Origin: an uncultured Collinsella sp. | GTDB taxonomy: Bacteria; Actinomycetota; Coriobacteriia; Coriobacteriales; Coriobacteriaceae | Direction: 5' to 3' | Assembly: GCA_902478935.1 (NCBI GenBank) | Contig: CABSMV010000008.1 | Coordinates: 1 to 27,587, forward strand | DNA: 27,587 bases | Shown here: in pieces, positions 1-8,079 of the stretch | Layout: every line of letters starts with the position of its first letter | Numbering within the stretch: the stretch's first letter is position 1 | Translations under genes and position numbers: made by a program | Notes under the pieces: model-generated | Told to the model about the DNA's origin: nothing | Seen by the model: only the letters and a program-made list of their open reading frames with translations | Database searches by the model: none

Positions 1-77
1 ACTGCGGGGTCAGCCCGTGGGAGGCCAGGGCGCCGCTGACCGGTGGACGGCACCGAGCCGTACGCTTGAACTGAGAA
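1..77 (+). other. 3' end of an upstream transcription unit (unidentified)
   Basis: A strong terminator follows at once, so a plus-strand transcript ends here. One frame stays open from the window edge to a stop at 72-74, giving about 23 codons that I do not recognise. The stretch also holds complementary segments (8-14 with 35-41, GGTCAGC/GCTGACC), so a structured RNA end is equally possible. It loosely recalls the 3' half of a Gram-positive SRP RNA, but the diagnostic GGAAGNAGCA domain is not in view. No firm identity. Confidence 0.2.
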
Positions 78-107
78 GGGGGAGGCCTCGCGGCCTCCCC
101 CTTTTTT
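78..107 (+). terminator. Intrinsic terminator of the upstream unit
   Basis: Perfect 10-bp stem (78-87 with 92-101, GGGGGAGGCC/GGCCTCCCCC) with loop TCGC, followed directly by six T. A small palindrome TTTACG-GGG-CGTAAA follows at 111-125. Confidence 0.9.
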
Positions 108-171
108 GCGTTTACGGGGCGTAAATGACTCAATTACACGAGACGATCTTATCGTTTTTGGTATTGAGCCC

Positions 172-639
172 TTATTTAAAGAAGATAAATCGAATAACAA
201 GGGCAACTGCTATGGCCACAATGATCAAAAGCAGGATTGTCAGTCGATGCTGCTTGCGTCGTTTACTTGATGAAACGAAGATTGATTTTCCCTGTTTTGG
301 CGTTTCGAGATAGCGAGCCGAATGCGTCAAGGTTTGCTTGGGTCGTGGACCTCTTTGTTGATGAGCGGCGGATGCTTTCAGTGGCTCCTCACTAGCTGTG
401 CTGTTTTTAGATAATGGTGCGTCTTTCAGATATACAGGGTCTCCCGAGGCGACGCCCATATGTTTACGTCCCGTTTGGGCATCCTCGAGCGTTTGATATC
501 GATTTCTCGTCACATATTCGGGCTCCGGATCATTAATGGGCTCTTGCGAGATGTGGGGGCGATGGAACCGTGGCGGCTGCGTAGAAGTATCTTCGCCCTG
601 CGTCGGCATAAACATATTGTTCTGGTTTTGGTCGTCCAT
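172..639 (-). CDS. Orphan tail-anchored membrane protein, 155 aa
   Basis: I do not recognise the family. Residues 1-120 are hydrophilic, rich in Pro, Gln, Asn, Ser and Thr, and look disordered. A basic patch (KRRKQHR, 126-132) precedes one hydrophobic helix (about 133-154) that runs to the C-terminus, FIFFK. With no N-terminal signal this predicts a tail-anchored protein with its bulk in the cytoplasm. An AAAGGG motif precedes the ATG by about 4 nt and supports the start. Base composition is clearly more AT-rich than in the rest of the window, in gene and flanks alike, so the patch may be recently acquired or weakly constrained. The gene diverges from hsp20; no partner gene suggests a function. 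It could be a small envelope or division accessory protein, but nothing shows that. Confidence 0.65.
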   Translation of the reverse strand: MDDQNQNNMFMPTQGEDTSTQPPRFHRPHISQEPINDPEPEYVTRNRYQTLEDAQTGRKHMGVASGDPVYLKDAPLSKNSTASEEPLKASAAHQQRGPRPKQTLTHSARYLETPKQGKSIFVSSSKRRKQHRLTILLLIIVAIAVALVIRFIFFK

Positions 640-678
640 GATGCCCTTTAGCTCGTTACCAACAACGTGTACGCGCTC

Positions 679-684
679 ATTGTA
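679..684 (-). promoter_or_regulatory. -10-like TACAAT for the orphan membrane protein
   Basis: On the minus strand the sequence reads GCTTACAATGAG, about 40 nt before the start codon at 639. No convincing -35 box. It is one of several TACAAT hexamers lying just upstream of genes in this window. Confidence 0.3.
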
Positions 685-759
685 AGCCCCCTGTTATTTG
701 TAGCTGCGAACATACTTGTTATTTAAGCTCTGGTTCAAAGAACCTTAACCTTATTAAAA

Positions 760-852
760 CCTGAGTCATACACACTTAGATATGCTTATAGTACTGGACT
801 CAAAAAATTTTATAGTCGATGTATATATAAGCACTGTGTGGGCATATATAAG
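760..852 (+). promoter_or_regulatory. AT-rich hsp20 upstream region with direct repeats
   Basis: ATATATAAG occurs twice in direct orientation (823-831 and 844-852), 21 bp apart start to start, about two helical turns. Further upstream CCTGAGT-N7-ACTTAGA (760-780) resembles the HspR operator HAIR (CTTGAGT-N7-ACTCAAG): the first half fits 6 of 7, the second only 4 of 7. No CIRCE element is present. Heat-shock control is plausible from the gene, but the site assignments are weak. Confidence 0.3.
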
Positions 853-915
853 AGCGTCAAAAGAAGTCCCAGTCACCTAGAAGATGGCTCGGCAGTCCTA
901 AAAGGAGTGGTAAAC

Positions 916-1347
916 ATGGCAAGCATGGTTCCTTATCGTTCGGTTTTTGGCGTTCGTCCTTCTGCTAGCTCGTTGTTCGATCTGTTTGATGATATGACCG
1001 ACCTTGCAAACAACTCGATTGCTTCCAAGGCGTTCCCCGTTGACGTTGAGGATAAGGGCGATGGCTATGAGGTCAAGGCTTATCTGACCGGCGTCGCCAA
1101 GGACGATATCGATGTCGAGCTTAACGAGGGCCGTCTGTCCATTAGCGTGAATGTCGAGGAAGACGAGGAGAACGAGGGCAAGAACTTCCTGCAGAAGGAG
1201 TTCAGCTCGTACAGCGCGACGCGTGGCGTGTATCTTAAGGACGCTTCGAGCGAGGGCCTCTCGGCTAAGTACGCTGACGGCATCCTGACCGTTACGGTTC
1301 CCAAGATCGTCGAGAAGAAGAACGTTACGAAGATCTCCATCGAATAA
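916..1347 (+). CDS. hsp20: Hsp20/alpha-crystallin small heat-shock protein
   Basis: ATP-independent holdase chaperone that binds unfolding cytoplasmic proteins and passes them to other chaperones. The 143-aa product has a short N-terminal arm (ASMVPYRSVFGVRP), then a Phe/Asp-rich stretch, then the alpha-crystallin domain from about residue 38, starting FPVDVEDKGDGYEVKAYL. The family-typical end motif AKYADGILTVTVPK is present, with a short basic C-terminal extension. Length is normal for the family. The frame is open further upstream to 838, but AAAGGAG at 901-907, 8 nt before the ATG at 916, fixes the start. It is monocistronic, lying between an AT-rich regulatory region and a strong terminator. 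Charged residues are abundant, as usual for this family. Confidence 0.95.
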   Translation: MASMVPYRSVFGVRPSASSLFDLFDDMTDLANNSIASKAFPVDVEDKGDGYEVKAYLTGVAKDDIDVELNEGRLSISVNVEEDEENEGKNFLQKEFSSYSATRGVYLKDASSEGLSAKYADGILTVTVPKIVEKKNVTKISIE

Positions 1348-1380
1348 CTTCGTTGGTGTTCTTCGCTATTAAAAGACAAC

Positions 1381-1414
1381 AAAAGGGGCTGGGAAGCGAT
1401 TCCCGGCCCCTTTT
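1381..1414. terminator. Bidirectional terminator between hsp20 and the MBL gene
   Basis: A 15-bp stem (1381-1395 with 1400-1414) with loop GCGA and one G-T wobble. The arm ends are AAAA and TTTT, so it can work in both directions for the convergent genes. Confidence 0.85.
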
Positions 1415-1429
1415 GCTGTTTAGGACAGT

Positions 1430-2239
1430 CTATTGAATGGTTGCTGGCCGATACTGGCTTGCGGGGCGTATCGAGAGTTTTCGCGATCCTTGGAGAAGGG
1501 TGGCGGAGCTGCCGAGCTCGTCATCCAGGGTTGCGGCTAGAGCTTTGGCATAGCTTTTGACGGTAAGGCTCGGACGATTGTTGTCTTGGCTGATATGCAT
1601 GGCAATGAGCTGTTCGGTGCGATCGGTAACAAGTTCGCGCGCGGCTTCGGCGGCTTGGCCGTTGGAGAGGTGTCCCCTTGCAGACAGGATGCGCTCTTGA
1701 AGAAAGCGGGGATATTCTCCCTCGCGCAGCATGGTCACATCGTGGTTGCTTTCGAGCGCGAGGACTCGACAATCTTTGAGGGTGTTCATGGCTTGGCTCG
1801 ATAGCTCTCCGGTGTCGGTAGCAAAGCCGATGGAATCATCGAGGGTGTCGAATCGAAAGCCGATTGGATTTATGACATCGTGTGATGTTGAGTAGGTTTG
1901 CACGTGGATGCCGGCAATGGATAGGGTTTCACCGGGGTCGAATTCCTCGACAGGCAGATGCGAAAGATTTTCTTTGCTCGAAAGTGTGCCCCTGCTGGCA
2001 AAGAGGGGACCGTGCCAGTGCTTGCACCAGACATCGAGACCCTTGATGTGATCGCTATGCTCATGAGTAATGAGAAGAGCCGAGACGTTGTCTGCCGAGA
2101 GTCCCAGTTCTGCCATGCGCTTTAATGTCTCGCGGCGAGAAAGACCGTCGTCAATCATGATGAGCCCCCGGGGGCCTTCGATGAGCGCGCAGTTGCCTTT
2201 TGAGCCGCTGCCAAGGATATGAAGGTGCAGACGAGACAT
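1430..2239 (-). CDS. MBL-fold metallo-hydrolase, WalJ/YycJ-like
   Basis: Metallo-beta-lactamase-fold hydrolase of 269 aa, close in length to Bacillus YycJ/WalJ. The N-terminus HILGSGSKGN followed by the strand LIMIDDG is typical of that branch. The metal-binding motif HEHSDH lies at 59-64, and further His/Asp ligands follow (TSHD, FATDTGEL, LESNHD, ARGHLSN). WalJ-type proteins are thought to be nucleases or phosphodiesterases linked to cell-wall control or DNA repair; the exact substrate is not known. In Firmicutes the gene often follows walRK, which is absent here. I chose the ATG at 2239 because the family motif begins there; a longer frame to 2287 would run into the tilS start region. The ribosome site is weak (GGA about 7 nt upstream). 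The gene diverges from tilS by 48 bp. Confidence 0.85.
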   Translation of the reverse strand: MSRLHLHILGSGSKGNCALIEGPRGLIMIDDGLSRRETLKRMAELGLSADNVSALLITHEHSDHIKGLDVWCKHWHGPLFASRGTLSSKENLSHLPVEEFDPGETLSIAGIHVQTYSTSHDVINPIGFRFDTLDDSIGFATDTGELSSQAMNTLKDCRVLALESNHDVTMLREGEYPRFLQERILSARGHLSNGQAAEAARELVTDRTEQLIAMHISQDNNRPSLTVKSYAKALAATLDDELGSSATLLQGSRKLSIRPASQYRPATIQ

Positions 2240-2253
2240 AAGATTCCAAAGGA

Positions 2254-2259
2254 TACAAT
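2254..2259 (+). promoter_or_regulatory. -10-like TACAAT upstream of tilS
   Basis: GGATACAATGGG lies about 29 nt before the tilS ATG in the 48-bp divergent spacer. No clear -35 box. This is the likely promoter for tilS, since the spacer holds no other candidate. Confidence 0.35.
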
Positions 2260-2287
2260 GGGTGCGGACGAATAGAGGAGGAAGCAA

Positions 2288-3826
2288 ATGCCTACGGTAT
2301 CACAGCATTACGGACACCATGCCGTGCCCGGGGCAGTCGATGAGACCCGAACGAGGCAGCAGGCTGCTCCTGTCGTGCTCATGGTATCAGGCGGCGCGGA
2401 CTCGACGGCACTGCTTCTTATGGCGTGCACATCAAAGCTGGATATCCAAGACGGGCGCGGTGTTGCCCCCATTGCTCGCGAGCGCCTGCATGTGCTGCAT
2501 GTAAACCATCATCTGCGCGGCAAGGCGTCCGATGGCGACGAGGCCTTTGTGCGTGAGCTCTGCGCGAAATATGGTTTACCGCTGTGCGTGGAGCACGCTT
2601 ATTTTGATGGGGAGTCGGGCAATATTGAGGCCGCGGCCCGCGAAGTGCGCTATGCCGCGGCGCGGAGGTATGTTCGCGAGCTCTGCGCCCAGACGGGGGC
2701 ACCGCGAACGGCGGCTCGTATCTGCACCGCGCACACGTCTTCGGATCGCGCGGAAACGTTTTTGATGAACGCGATTAAGGGTTCGGGGCCCGCTGGCCTA
2801 TCGAGCATTCCTCGCCGGAGGAATATCGTGGTACGTCCCTTGCTCGACCTAACTCATGGCGAGCTCGTGGGCTATCTACAGGTACATGGTCAGCCGTGGC
2901 GTGAAGACGAGAGCAATGAGGATATCTCGTATCTGCGAAACTACGTGCGCCATCGAGTAATGCCAGTGGTGGCGCAGCGCAACGCGAGCATCTGCAAGAC
3001 GATTGGCGCCGCCTGCGAGATCTTAGGCGATGAGGACGCGTTTTTGTCTCAGCTTTCGGCACAGGCGTTTCGAAGCTGTTTGCGCAAAGAGGCAGCGGGT
3101 GCGCTGGTGCTCGATGCCAGGCGCCTGGCTGCGGCCGAGGTGGTAATCGCGCGGCGCATCGTGCGACTGGCGATTAAGCGCATCGATCCGGACGCTCGTC
3201 CCGAGATGCGACATGTGGAGCGAGTCCTTTCCTGCGTTGCCGAGGGCACCGGCTCGGTCACGCTTCCGGCGGGGATTGACGCACGCATTGAGTTTGGCAT
3301 GCTGGCGTTTAAGGCGCCGGCGGCTCGCGAGGGCCTGGTCGCGGACTGGGTTACCGTACCCGGTCGTTTGCCGTTGGGCGGGGGACGTATGCTGGTCACA
3401 GAACCGATGGCTGTTGAGCCGGGATGCGATATCGTGCGCCGCGCCCGTGAGCTTGCGGCTGCCGGGGAAGTGACAGCTTTGGTAGACGCGGCTGCCCTGG
3501 GTTTTGCCGACAGCGATAGTGAGCGGATCCTGTCGGGCTCGCGTGGCGAGATCCCTGCCGAGGCGCGATTGGCGCGCCTGTGGGTGGACGGTCCCGCGCC
3601 GGGAGACGTGATGTGCCCGTTAGGGATGAGTGGCCGAAGCAAGAAAGTATCCGATTTGCTAGGTGAGGCTCGCATTCCCGTTTCCGAGCGCGCCGGCGTG
3701 CCCATGGTGAGGACGGCGCCGGGGGGTGCCGTGGTGTGGGTCGCCGGAGTTCGCGCGGACGAGCGTTTTAAGTGCACGGCCGCAACGCGCGTGGCATATC
3801 TGCTCCGCGTGGTCGATGCGGAATAG
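2288..3826 (+). CDS. tilS: tRNA(Ile)-lysidine synthase
   Basis: Converts C34 of the tRNA-Ile(CAU) anticodon to lysidine using ATP and lysine, so that AUA is read as isoleucine; essential in most bacteria. The N-type ATP-pyrophosphatase loop SGGADS is at residues 34-39. LHVNHHLRGKASDGDEAFV (LDVNHxLR-like), TAHTSSDRAETFLMN and KGSGPAGLSSIP are the usual downstream motifs, and NYVRHRVMP marks the linker to the substrate domain. The C-terminal third is divergent but ends in the usual DLLGEARIPVSER...WVAGVRADERF pattern. At 512 aa it is longer than the compact forms and typical of Gram-positive TilS. AGAGGAGG 6 nt before the ATG gives a strong start. It heads the conserved tilS-hpt-ftsH cluster. 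Confidence 0.96.
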   Translation: MPTVSQHYGHHAVPGAVDETRTRQQAAPVVLMVSGGADSTALLLMACTSKLDIQDGRGVAPIARERLHVLHVNHHLRGKASDGDEAFVRELCAKYGLPLCVEHAYFDGESGNIEAAAREVRYAAARRYVRELCAQTGAPRTAARICTAHTSSDRAETFLMNAIKGSGPAGLSSIPRRRNIVVRPLLDLTHGELVGYLQVHGQPWREDESNEDISYLRNYVRHRVMPVVAQRNASICKTIGAACEILGDEDAFLSQLSAQAFRSCLRKEAAGALVLDARRLAAAEVVIARRIVRLAIKRIDPDARPEMRHVERVLSCVAEGTGSVTLPAGIDARIEFGMLAFKAPAAREGLVADWVTVPGRLPLGGGRMLVTEPMAVEPGCDIVRRARELAAAGEVTALVDAAALGFADSDSERILSGSRGEIPAEARLARLWVDGPAPGDVMCPLGMSGRSKKVSDLLGEARIPVSERAGVPMVRTAPGGAVVWVAGVRADERFKCTAATRVAYLLRVVDAE

Positions 3827-3877
3827 CGTCCCACGCCTGCTATTCTGTGCGACGTTGACGGTATTCCCGCGCTGATG

Positions 3878-3917
3878 GCGCACGGGCTGGTAAATTTACC
3901 CCGTGCGCTGCTAGAAT
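3878..3917 (+). promoter_or_regulatory. Nested palindrome and -10 box upstream of hpt
   Basis: GCGCACGGG (3878-3886) pairs with CCCGTGCGC (3900-3908), and the interval contains the 12-bp palindrome GGTAAATTTACC (3889-3900). A -10-like TAGAAT follows at 3912-3917, three bases beyond the right arm. The palindrome therefore covers the expected -35 region, which fits an operator over an hpt-ftsH promoter. There is no T-run, so it is a poor tilS terminator. Confidence 0.4.
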
Positions 3918-3973
3918 GTGTAGTTCGCGTCCATACGGCGGTGTGTGGGCGATAAGCACAAGAAAGGGTTGTC

Positions 3974-4522
3974 ATGACTTCTCAACATCCGGATATCGAG
4001 AAGGTTCTGTTCACGCAGGAGGATATCGACGGTATCGTCTCTCGCCTGGGCGAGGAGATTACGCGCGACTACGCGGGTAAGGATCTGGTGCTGATTGCGG
4101 TCCTGCGCGGCGCCGTGGTCTTTATGGGCGACCTGATGCGTAAGATCGAGCTGCCGACCAACATCGATTTCATGGCTGTTTCGAGCTACGGCGACGGTGT
4201 GAAGTCCTCGGGTATCGTGCGTATCATTAAGGACCTGGATATCGACATCCGCGGTCGCGACGTGCTGATCGTCGAGGACATTCTGGACTCGGGCCTGACG
4301 CTCAAGTATCTGATGAAGAACCTCGAGAGCCGCAAGCCCGCTTCTCTGGAGGTCGCCGCCTTCCTGTGGAAGGACGTTGAGGACCGCGTCTCGGCCATCA
4401 CGCCCAAGTATGTTGGAACCCATTGCTCCGATGCCTTTGTGGTGGGCTACGGCCTCGACTATGCCGAGCGCTATCGCAACCTTCCGTATCTGGGCATTTT
4501 GAAACCGGAGGTTTATTCGTAA
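3974..4522 (+). CDS. hpt: Hypoxanthine (guanine) phosphoribosyltransferase
   Basis: Purine salvage enzyme: joins hypoxanthine or guanine to PRPP to give IMP or GMP. The 182-aa length is standard. The PRPP-binding loop VLIVEDILDSGLT spans about 97-109, with the acidic pair E101-D102. LRGAVVFMGDL near residue 44 and SYGDGVKSSG near residue 71 are the other family blocks, and the end (VGYGLDYAERYRNLPYLGIL) is the canonical HGPRT tail. AAAGGG lies 6 nt before the ATG. It sits 147 bp after tilS and one base before ftsH, the same order as in Bacillus, where HprT and TilS also interact functionally with FtsH control. A nested palindrome and a possible promoter lie just upstream. Confidence 0.96.
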   Translation: MTSQHPDIEKVLFTQEDIDGIVSRLGEEITRDYAGKDLVLIAVLRGAVVFMGDLMRKIELPTNIDFMAVSSYGDGVKSSGIVRIIKDLDIDIRGRDVLIVEDILDSGLTLKYLMKNLESRKPASLEVAAFLWKDVEDRVSAITPKYVGTHCSDAFVVGYGLDYAERYRNLPYLGILKPEVYS

Positions 4523-4523
4523 G

Positions 4524-6662
4524 ATGCCCGACGACCGTAACGACAACAATTCCCAGACTCCCCGGGACCCAAAGATCCCGGGGATGCCCGGAGGCAAGAA
4601 GCCCACGCGTACGGGCTGGCTGTATTTTCTTTTGGCTTGCGCGCTTCTGGGCTATGCCTTCTTTAATATGGGTTCCGGCTTTGCCAGCTCCAGCAATACC
4701 GTTAAGCTCGCGACGAGCGAGATGGTCAGCGCCATCAAGCAGGATCGCGTCGAAGATCTGACCTATACGGTTCAAGACGGAAGCGTGACGGGTCATTACT
4801 GGAAGACAAAAAAGGACAAGGGCGATACGAGCGAGCTCAAGAGCTTCTCTTCGACCTATGTCGGCTCCGATTCGCTTGCCGAGCTCATGGCGGAGCACCC
4901 CGATACCAAGTACATCGTCAACACCAACGATCCCGATTTTTGGGGCGACTTGGCGATGAGTGTGCTTCCGACGATCGCCCTTATCGCCATCATGTTCTAC
5001 TTTATGCGCCAGATGATGGGCGCCAACAACAGGAACATGCAGTTTGGCAAGACCAACGCCAAGACCAACGAGGCCACACGCCCCAAGGTCAAGTTTGAAG
5101 ACGTTGCCGGAGTGGACGAGGCAGTCGAGGAGCTCGAGGAGATCCGTGACTTTTTGAGCGATCCGGATCGCTATCGCAAGCTGGGCGCCAAGATCCCACG
5201 TGGCGTGTTGCTGGTTGGCCCTCCGGGCACCGGTAAAACGCTGCTGGCCAAGGCCGTTGCCGGCGAGGCGGGCGTGCCGTTCTTTAGCATCTCGGGTTCC
5301 GACTTTGTCGAGATGTTCGTAGGTGTCGGCGCCAGCCGTGTGCGTGACCTCTTTAAGGAGGCCAAGTCCCAGGCCCCGTCGATCATCTTCATCGATGAGA
5401 TCGATGCCGTGGGACGTCAGCGCGGAGCTGGCTTGGGCGGCGGTCACGACGAGCGCGAGCAGACGCTCAACCAGCTGCTGGTCGAGATGGACGGCTTTGA
5501 GGAAAGCGAGTCGGTCATCCTGATCGCTGCGACCAACCGTCCTGACATCCTGGATCCGGCATTGCTGCGTCCCGGCCGTTTTGACCGTCAGGTTACGGTC
5601 GACCGTCCGGATGTGAAGGGCCGCGAGCAGATCTTGCGCGTGCATGCCGAGAACAAGCCGATGGACGAGGACGTTAAGTTTGAGAAGCTCGCCCAGATGA
5701 CCGTTGGCTTTACTGGTGCCGATTTGGCGAACCTGCTCAACGAGTCTGCGCTGCTGGCCGCCCGCCGTCATCGTTCCGTGATCTCGATGGACGAGGTCGA
5801 GGAATCGATGGAGCGCGTGATTGCCGGACCGCAGCGCAAGGGTCGCGTGATGACCGAGGCCGAGCGCACCACGATTGCCTACCACGAGAGCGGTCACGCC
5901 CTGGTGGGCCACATCCTGGAGCACTCCGATCCGGTCCACAAGATTTCGATCGTCAGCCGCGGTCAGGCTCTGGGCTACACGCTGCAGCTTCCGCAGGAGG
6001 ACCACTTCCTCAAGACCAAGAACGAGATGCTCGACGAGCTCGCCGTGTTCTTGGGCGGTCGCGTTGCCGAGGAGCTCATGTGCGACGACATCACGTCGGG
6101 CGCGAGCAACGATCTGGAGCGCGCGACCAAGATGGCGCGCGAGATGGTCACACGTCTGGGCATGAGCGAGGAGCTGGGCACGCAGGTCTTTGGCGAGGCG
6201 CAGCATCAGGTGTTCCTGGGCCGCGATTATGCCGATCATCAGGATTACTCTGAGGAGACGGCGCGCCGCATCGATATCGAGGTTCAGCGCATTATGCGTG
6301 AGGCCCATCGTCGTGCGGTCGAGATCCTGGATGCCCGTCGCGATCAGCTCGACCTGATGGCCAAGGTGCTGCTTGAGCGCGAGACCGTCGAGGGCGATGC
6401 CGTGAACGCCCTGCTCGACAACGAGTGGAATGTCTACCTTGAGCGCGAGGGCGATATCCTGGCGGCCAAGGAGGAGCGAAACGCCAAGGCGGCCGGCATG
6501 CCGACCAAGAAGCGTGCGCCTCACATGAGCGAGGAGGAGCTGGCGGCTGATGCCGCGGCATTTGCGCAGGCGGCTATGCAGGAGGATGCCGAAGCCGCAT
6601 CCGATGATGCCGATGATGACTGTGCCGTCAATGCCGGTGCCGACACCGACGACGACAAATAG
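4524..6662 (+). CDS. ftsH: ATP-dependent zinc metalloprotease FtsH
   Basis: Membrane-anchored AAA+ protease that degrades misfolded membrane proteins and short-lived regulators. Order of parts in the 712-aa product: short cytoplasmic start, TM helix about 30-50, extracytoplasmic domain, TM helix about 146-164, AAA+ domain with Walker A GPPGTGKT (232-239), Walker B IIFIDEID (287-294), second region of homology ending RPGRFDR, then the M41 peptidase site HESGH (454-458). The tail after about residue 650 is Ala/Asp/Glu-rich and strongly acidic, longer than in compact FtsH. The start is one base after the hpt stop; GGAGG inside the hpt end lies 12 nt upstream, slightly far, so translational coupling is likely. 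A terminator follows directly. Confidence 0.97.
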   Translation: MPDDRNDNNSQTPRDPKIPGMPGGKKPTRTGWLYFLLACALLGYAFFNMGSGFASSSNTVKLATSEMVSAIKQDRVEDLTYTVQDGSVTGHYWKTKKDKGDTSELKSFSSTYVGSDSLAELMAEHPDTKYIVNTNDPDFWGDLAMSVLPTIALIAIMFYFMRQMMGANNRNMQFGKTNAKTNEATRPKVKFEDVAGVDEAVEELEEIRDFLSDPDRYRKLGAKIPRGVLLVGPPGTGKTLLAKAVAGEAGVPFFSISGSDFVEMFVGVGASRVRDLFKEAKSQAPSIIFIDEIDAVGRQRGAGLGGGHDEREQTLNQLLVEMDGFEESESVILIAATNRPDILDPALLRPGRFDRQVTVDRPDVKGREQILRVHAENKPMDEDVKFEKLAQMTVGFTGADLANLLNESALLAARRHRSVISMDEVEESMERVIAGPQRKGRVMTEAERTTIAYHESGHALVGHILEHSDPVHKISIVSRGQALGYTLQLPQEDHFLKTKNEMLDELAVFLGGRVAEELMCDDITSGASNDLERATKMAREMVTRLGMSEELGTQVFGEAQHQVFLGRDYADHQDYSEETARRIDIEVQRIMREAHRRAVEILDARRDQLDLMAKVLLERETVEGDAVNALLDNEWNVYLEREGDILAAKEERNAKAAGMPTKKRAPHMSEEELAADAAAFAQAAMQEDAEAASDDADDDCAVNAGADTDDDK

Positions 6663-6674
6663 TCTTTGTGGTGA

Positions 6675-6710
6675 AAGCCTCCGCGGGGAAACCTGCGGAG
6701 GCTTTTCTTT
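6675..6710 (+). terminator. Intrinsic terminator after ftsH
   Basis: Perfect 10-bp stem AAGCCTCCGC (6675-6684) with GCGGAGGCTT (6695-6704), followed by TTCTTTT. It lies 12 bp after the ftsH stop. Confidence 0.9.
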
Positions 6711-6730
6711 TGAGCGATATGGGGCCGTCT

Positions 6731-6812
6731 GTTGATTGGGGACAGACTTAAATGAGCGTTTTCACGCATTTAAGTCTGTCCCCAATCAACATTTAGTCTG
6801 TCCCCAATCAAT
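6731..6812. repeat. REP-like 24-bp inverted repeat plus a third half copy
   Basis: The left arm 6731-6754 (core TTGGGGACAGACTTAAATG) and the right arm 6767-6790 are exact reverse complements over 24 bp around a 12-nt loop. A further partial copy of the right arm (ATTTAGTCTGTCCCCAATCA) follows at 6791-6811. The unit lies after the ftsH terminator and before the aminotransferase. The GGGGACAG core recurs near glmS in a different repeat, suggesting a dispersed palindromic family. Confidence 0.85.
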
Positions 6813-6842
6813 ATTGCTGCGGCACTTTGCTCGGCTAAAGCG

Positions 6843-6848
6843 TACAAT
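6843..6848 (+). promoter_or_regulatory. -10-like TACAAT upstream of the aminotransferase
   Basis: GCGTACAATAGCG lies 24 nt before the start codon, placing a transcription start close to the ribosome site. No clear -35 box. Confidence 0.4.
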
Positions 6849-6872
6849 AGCGCCTATGCGAAAGGGGAACAG

Positions 6873-8057
6873 ATGATCAACGAAACTATGTATGCTCGCG
6901 GCGCGGAAAGCTCCATCATCCGTGAGATTTTTAGCTATGGCCTTGAGCGCAAGGCGCAGATCGGTGCGGAAAACGTATTCGATTTTTCGCTGGGCAATCC
7001 GAGCGTTCCGGCACCCGCTGCTGTGGCTGAGTCGATTAAGAAGGCCCTGGAGCTGCCGAGTGACCAGCTGCACGGCTACACCCCCGCTCCGGGCCTGCCG
7101 CAATGTCGAGCAGCCGTCGCCGAATCGCTCAACCGTCGCTTCGGTACGAGCTATGAGGGCAAGGATGTCTTTATGACCGTGGGCGCGGCGGCTTCGCTCA
7201 CCTGTACGCTTAACGCCGTTACGAATCCGGGCGACGAGGTCATCGTTATCGCTCCGTACTTCCCGGAGTATCGCGTGTGGATTGAGAAGGCTGGTTGCAC
7301 GTGTGTCGAGGCGCTTGCCAACGAGGACACATTCCAGCTGAGCGTAGATCACGTGCTCAAGGCGATTACCGATAAGACGGCGGCCGTCATTATCGACTCG
7401 CCCAACAACCCGACCGGTGCCGTATATACGTGCGACACGCTGACGCGACTGGCCAATGTTCTGCGCGAGGCCAACGATCAGCGCGATCCCGAGAATCCGA
7501 TTATGCTCATCTCGGATGAGCCGTACCGCGAGATTGTGTACGGTGCCGAGGTTCCTTGGGTGCCCTCGATCTACGAGCACACCATCGTGTGCTACTCGTA
7601 TTCCAAGTCGCTGTCGCTGCCGGGTGAGCGCGTGGGGTGGATCTTGGTTCCCAACACCAATCCGCAGGCTGCCCGTCTGATGCCGGCTGTTGCGGGTGCT
7701 GCCCGTACGCTGGGTTTTGTATGCGCACCGGCACTCTTCCAGCGCGTAATTATCGACTGCATCGATGAGCCGAGTGACGTTGAAGCCTATGCACGCAACC
7801 GCACCGCGCTTACCGACGCACTAGCGGAGTATGGCTACACCTATGTTGAGCCGGATGGCGCGTTCTACCTATGGGTGAAAGCGTTGGAGCCCGATGCGAA
7901 TGCGTTTTGCGAGCGCGCAAAGAAGTATGAGTTGCTTGCGGTTCCCTCGGACAGCTTTGGTATGCCGGGTTGGTTCCGCCTGGGCTATTGCGTGAGTTAC
8001 GAAACGATTGTCAATTCGCTACCCGCTTGGAAACAGTTGGCGGACGAGTATCGTTAA
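6873..8057 (+). CDS. PLP-dependent class I/II aminotransferase
   Basis: Fold-type I aminotransferase of the aspartate-aminotransferase superfamily, 394 aa, full length. SPNNPTGAVY includes NNPTG at 178-182, ISDEPYREIVY carries the Asp and Tyr that contact the pyridine ring, and SYSKSLSLPGERVGW holds the Schiff-base lysine K245. FRLGYCVS near the end supplies the substrate-carboxylate arginine. The N-terminal FDFSLGNPSVPAP motif is typical of pyridoxal-dependent aspartate/alanine-type enzymes. Substrate cannot be assigned from sequence alone; aspartate, alanine or an aromatic amino acid are all possible. AAAGGGG 5 nt before the ATG supports the start. It appears monocistronic, or perhaps loosely coupled to the PHP gene 165 bp downstream, which has its own -10-like box. 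Confidence 0.93.
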   Translation: MINETMYARGAESSIIREIFSYGLERKAQIGAENVFDFSLGNPSVPAPAAVAESIKKALELPSDQLHGYTPAPGLPQCRAAVAESLNRRFGTSYEGKDVFMTVGAAASLTCTLNAVTNPGDEVIVIAPYFPEYRVWIEKAGCTCVEALANEDTFQLSVDHVLKAITDKTAAVIIDSPNNPTGAVYTCDTLTRLANVLREANDQRDPENPIMLISDEPYREIVYGAEVPWVPSIYEHTIVCYSYSKSLSLPGERVGWILVPNTNPQAARLMPAVAGAARTLGFVCAPALFQRVIIDCIDEPSDVEAYARNRTALTDALAEYGYTYVEPDGAFYLWVKALEPDANAFCERAKKYELLAVPSDSFGMPGWFRLGYCVSYETIVNSLPAWKQLADEYR

Positions 8058-8079
8058 AAGTAAAGCGCTCTGCCTACAA

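Noticed and set aside
1..77. tRNA, tmRNA or RNase P RNA end
   Set aside because: No TTCRANNCC T-arm, no CCA end and no recognisable RNase P core; identity left open.
760..837. CIRCE element before hsp20
   Set aside because: No TTAGCACTC-N9-GAGTGCTAA match; only a weak HAIR-like site.
3049..3975. 308-codon frame antisense to tilS
   Set aside because: Ser/Arg/Ala/Thr-rich shadow with no family features.
4398..6524. 708-codon open frame antisense to ftsH
   Set aside because: It mirrors the codon pattern of ftsH, has no recognisable domain, and ftsH is certain. It is a shadow of a GC-rich gene.
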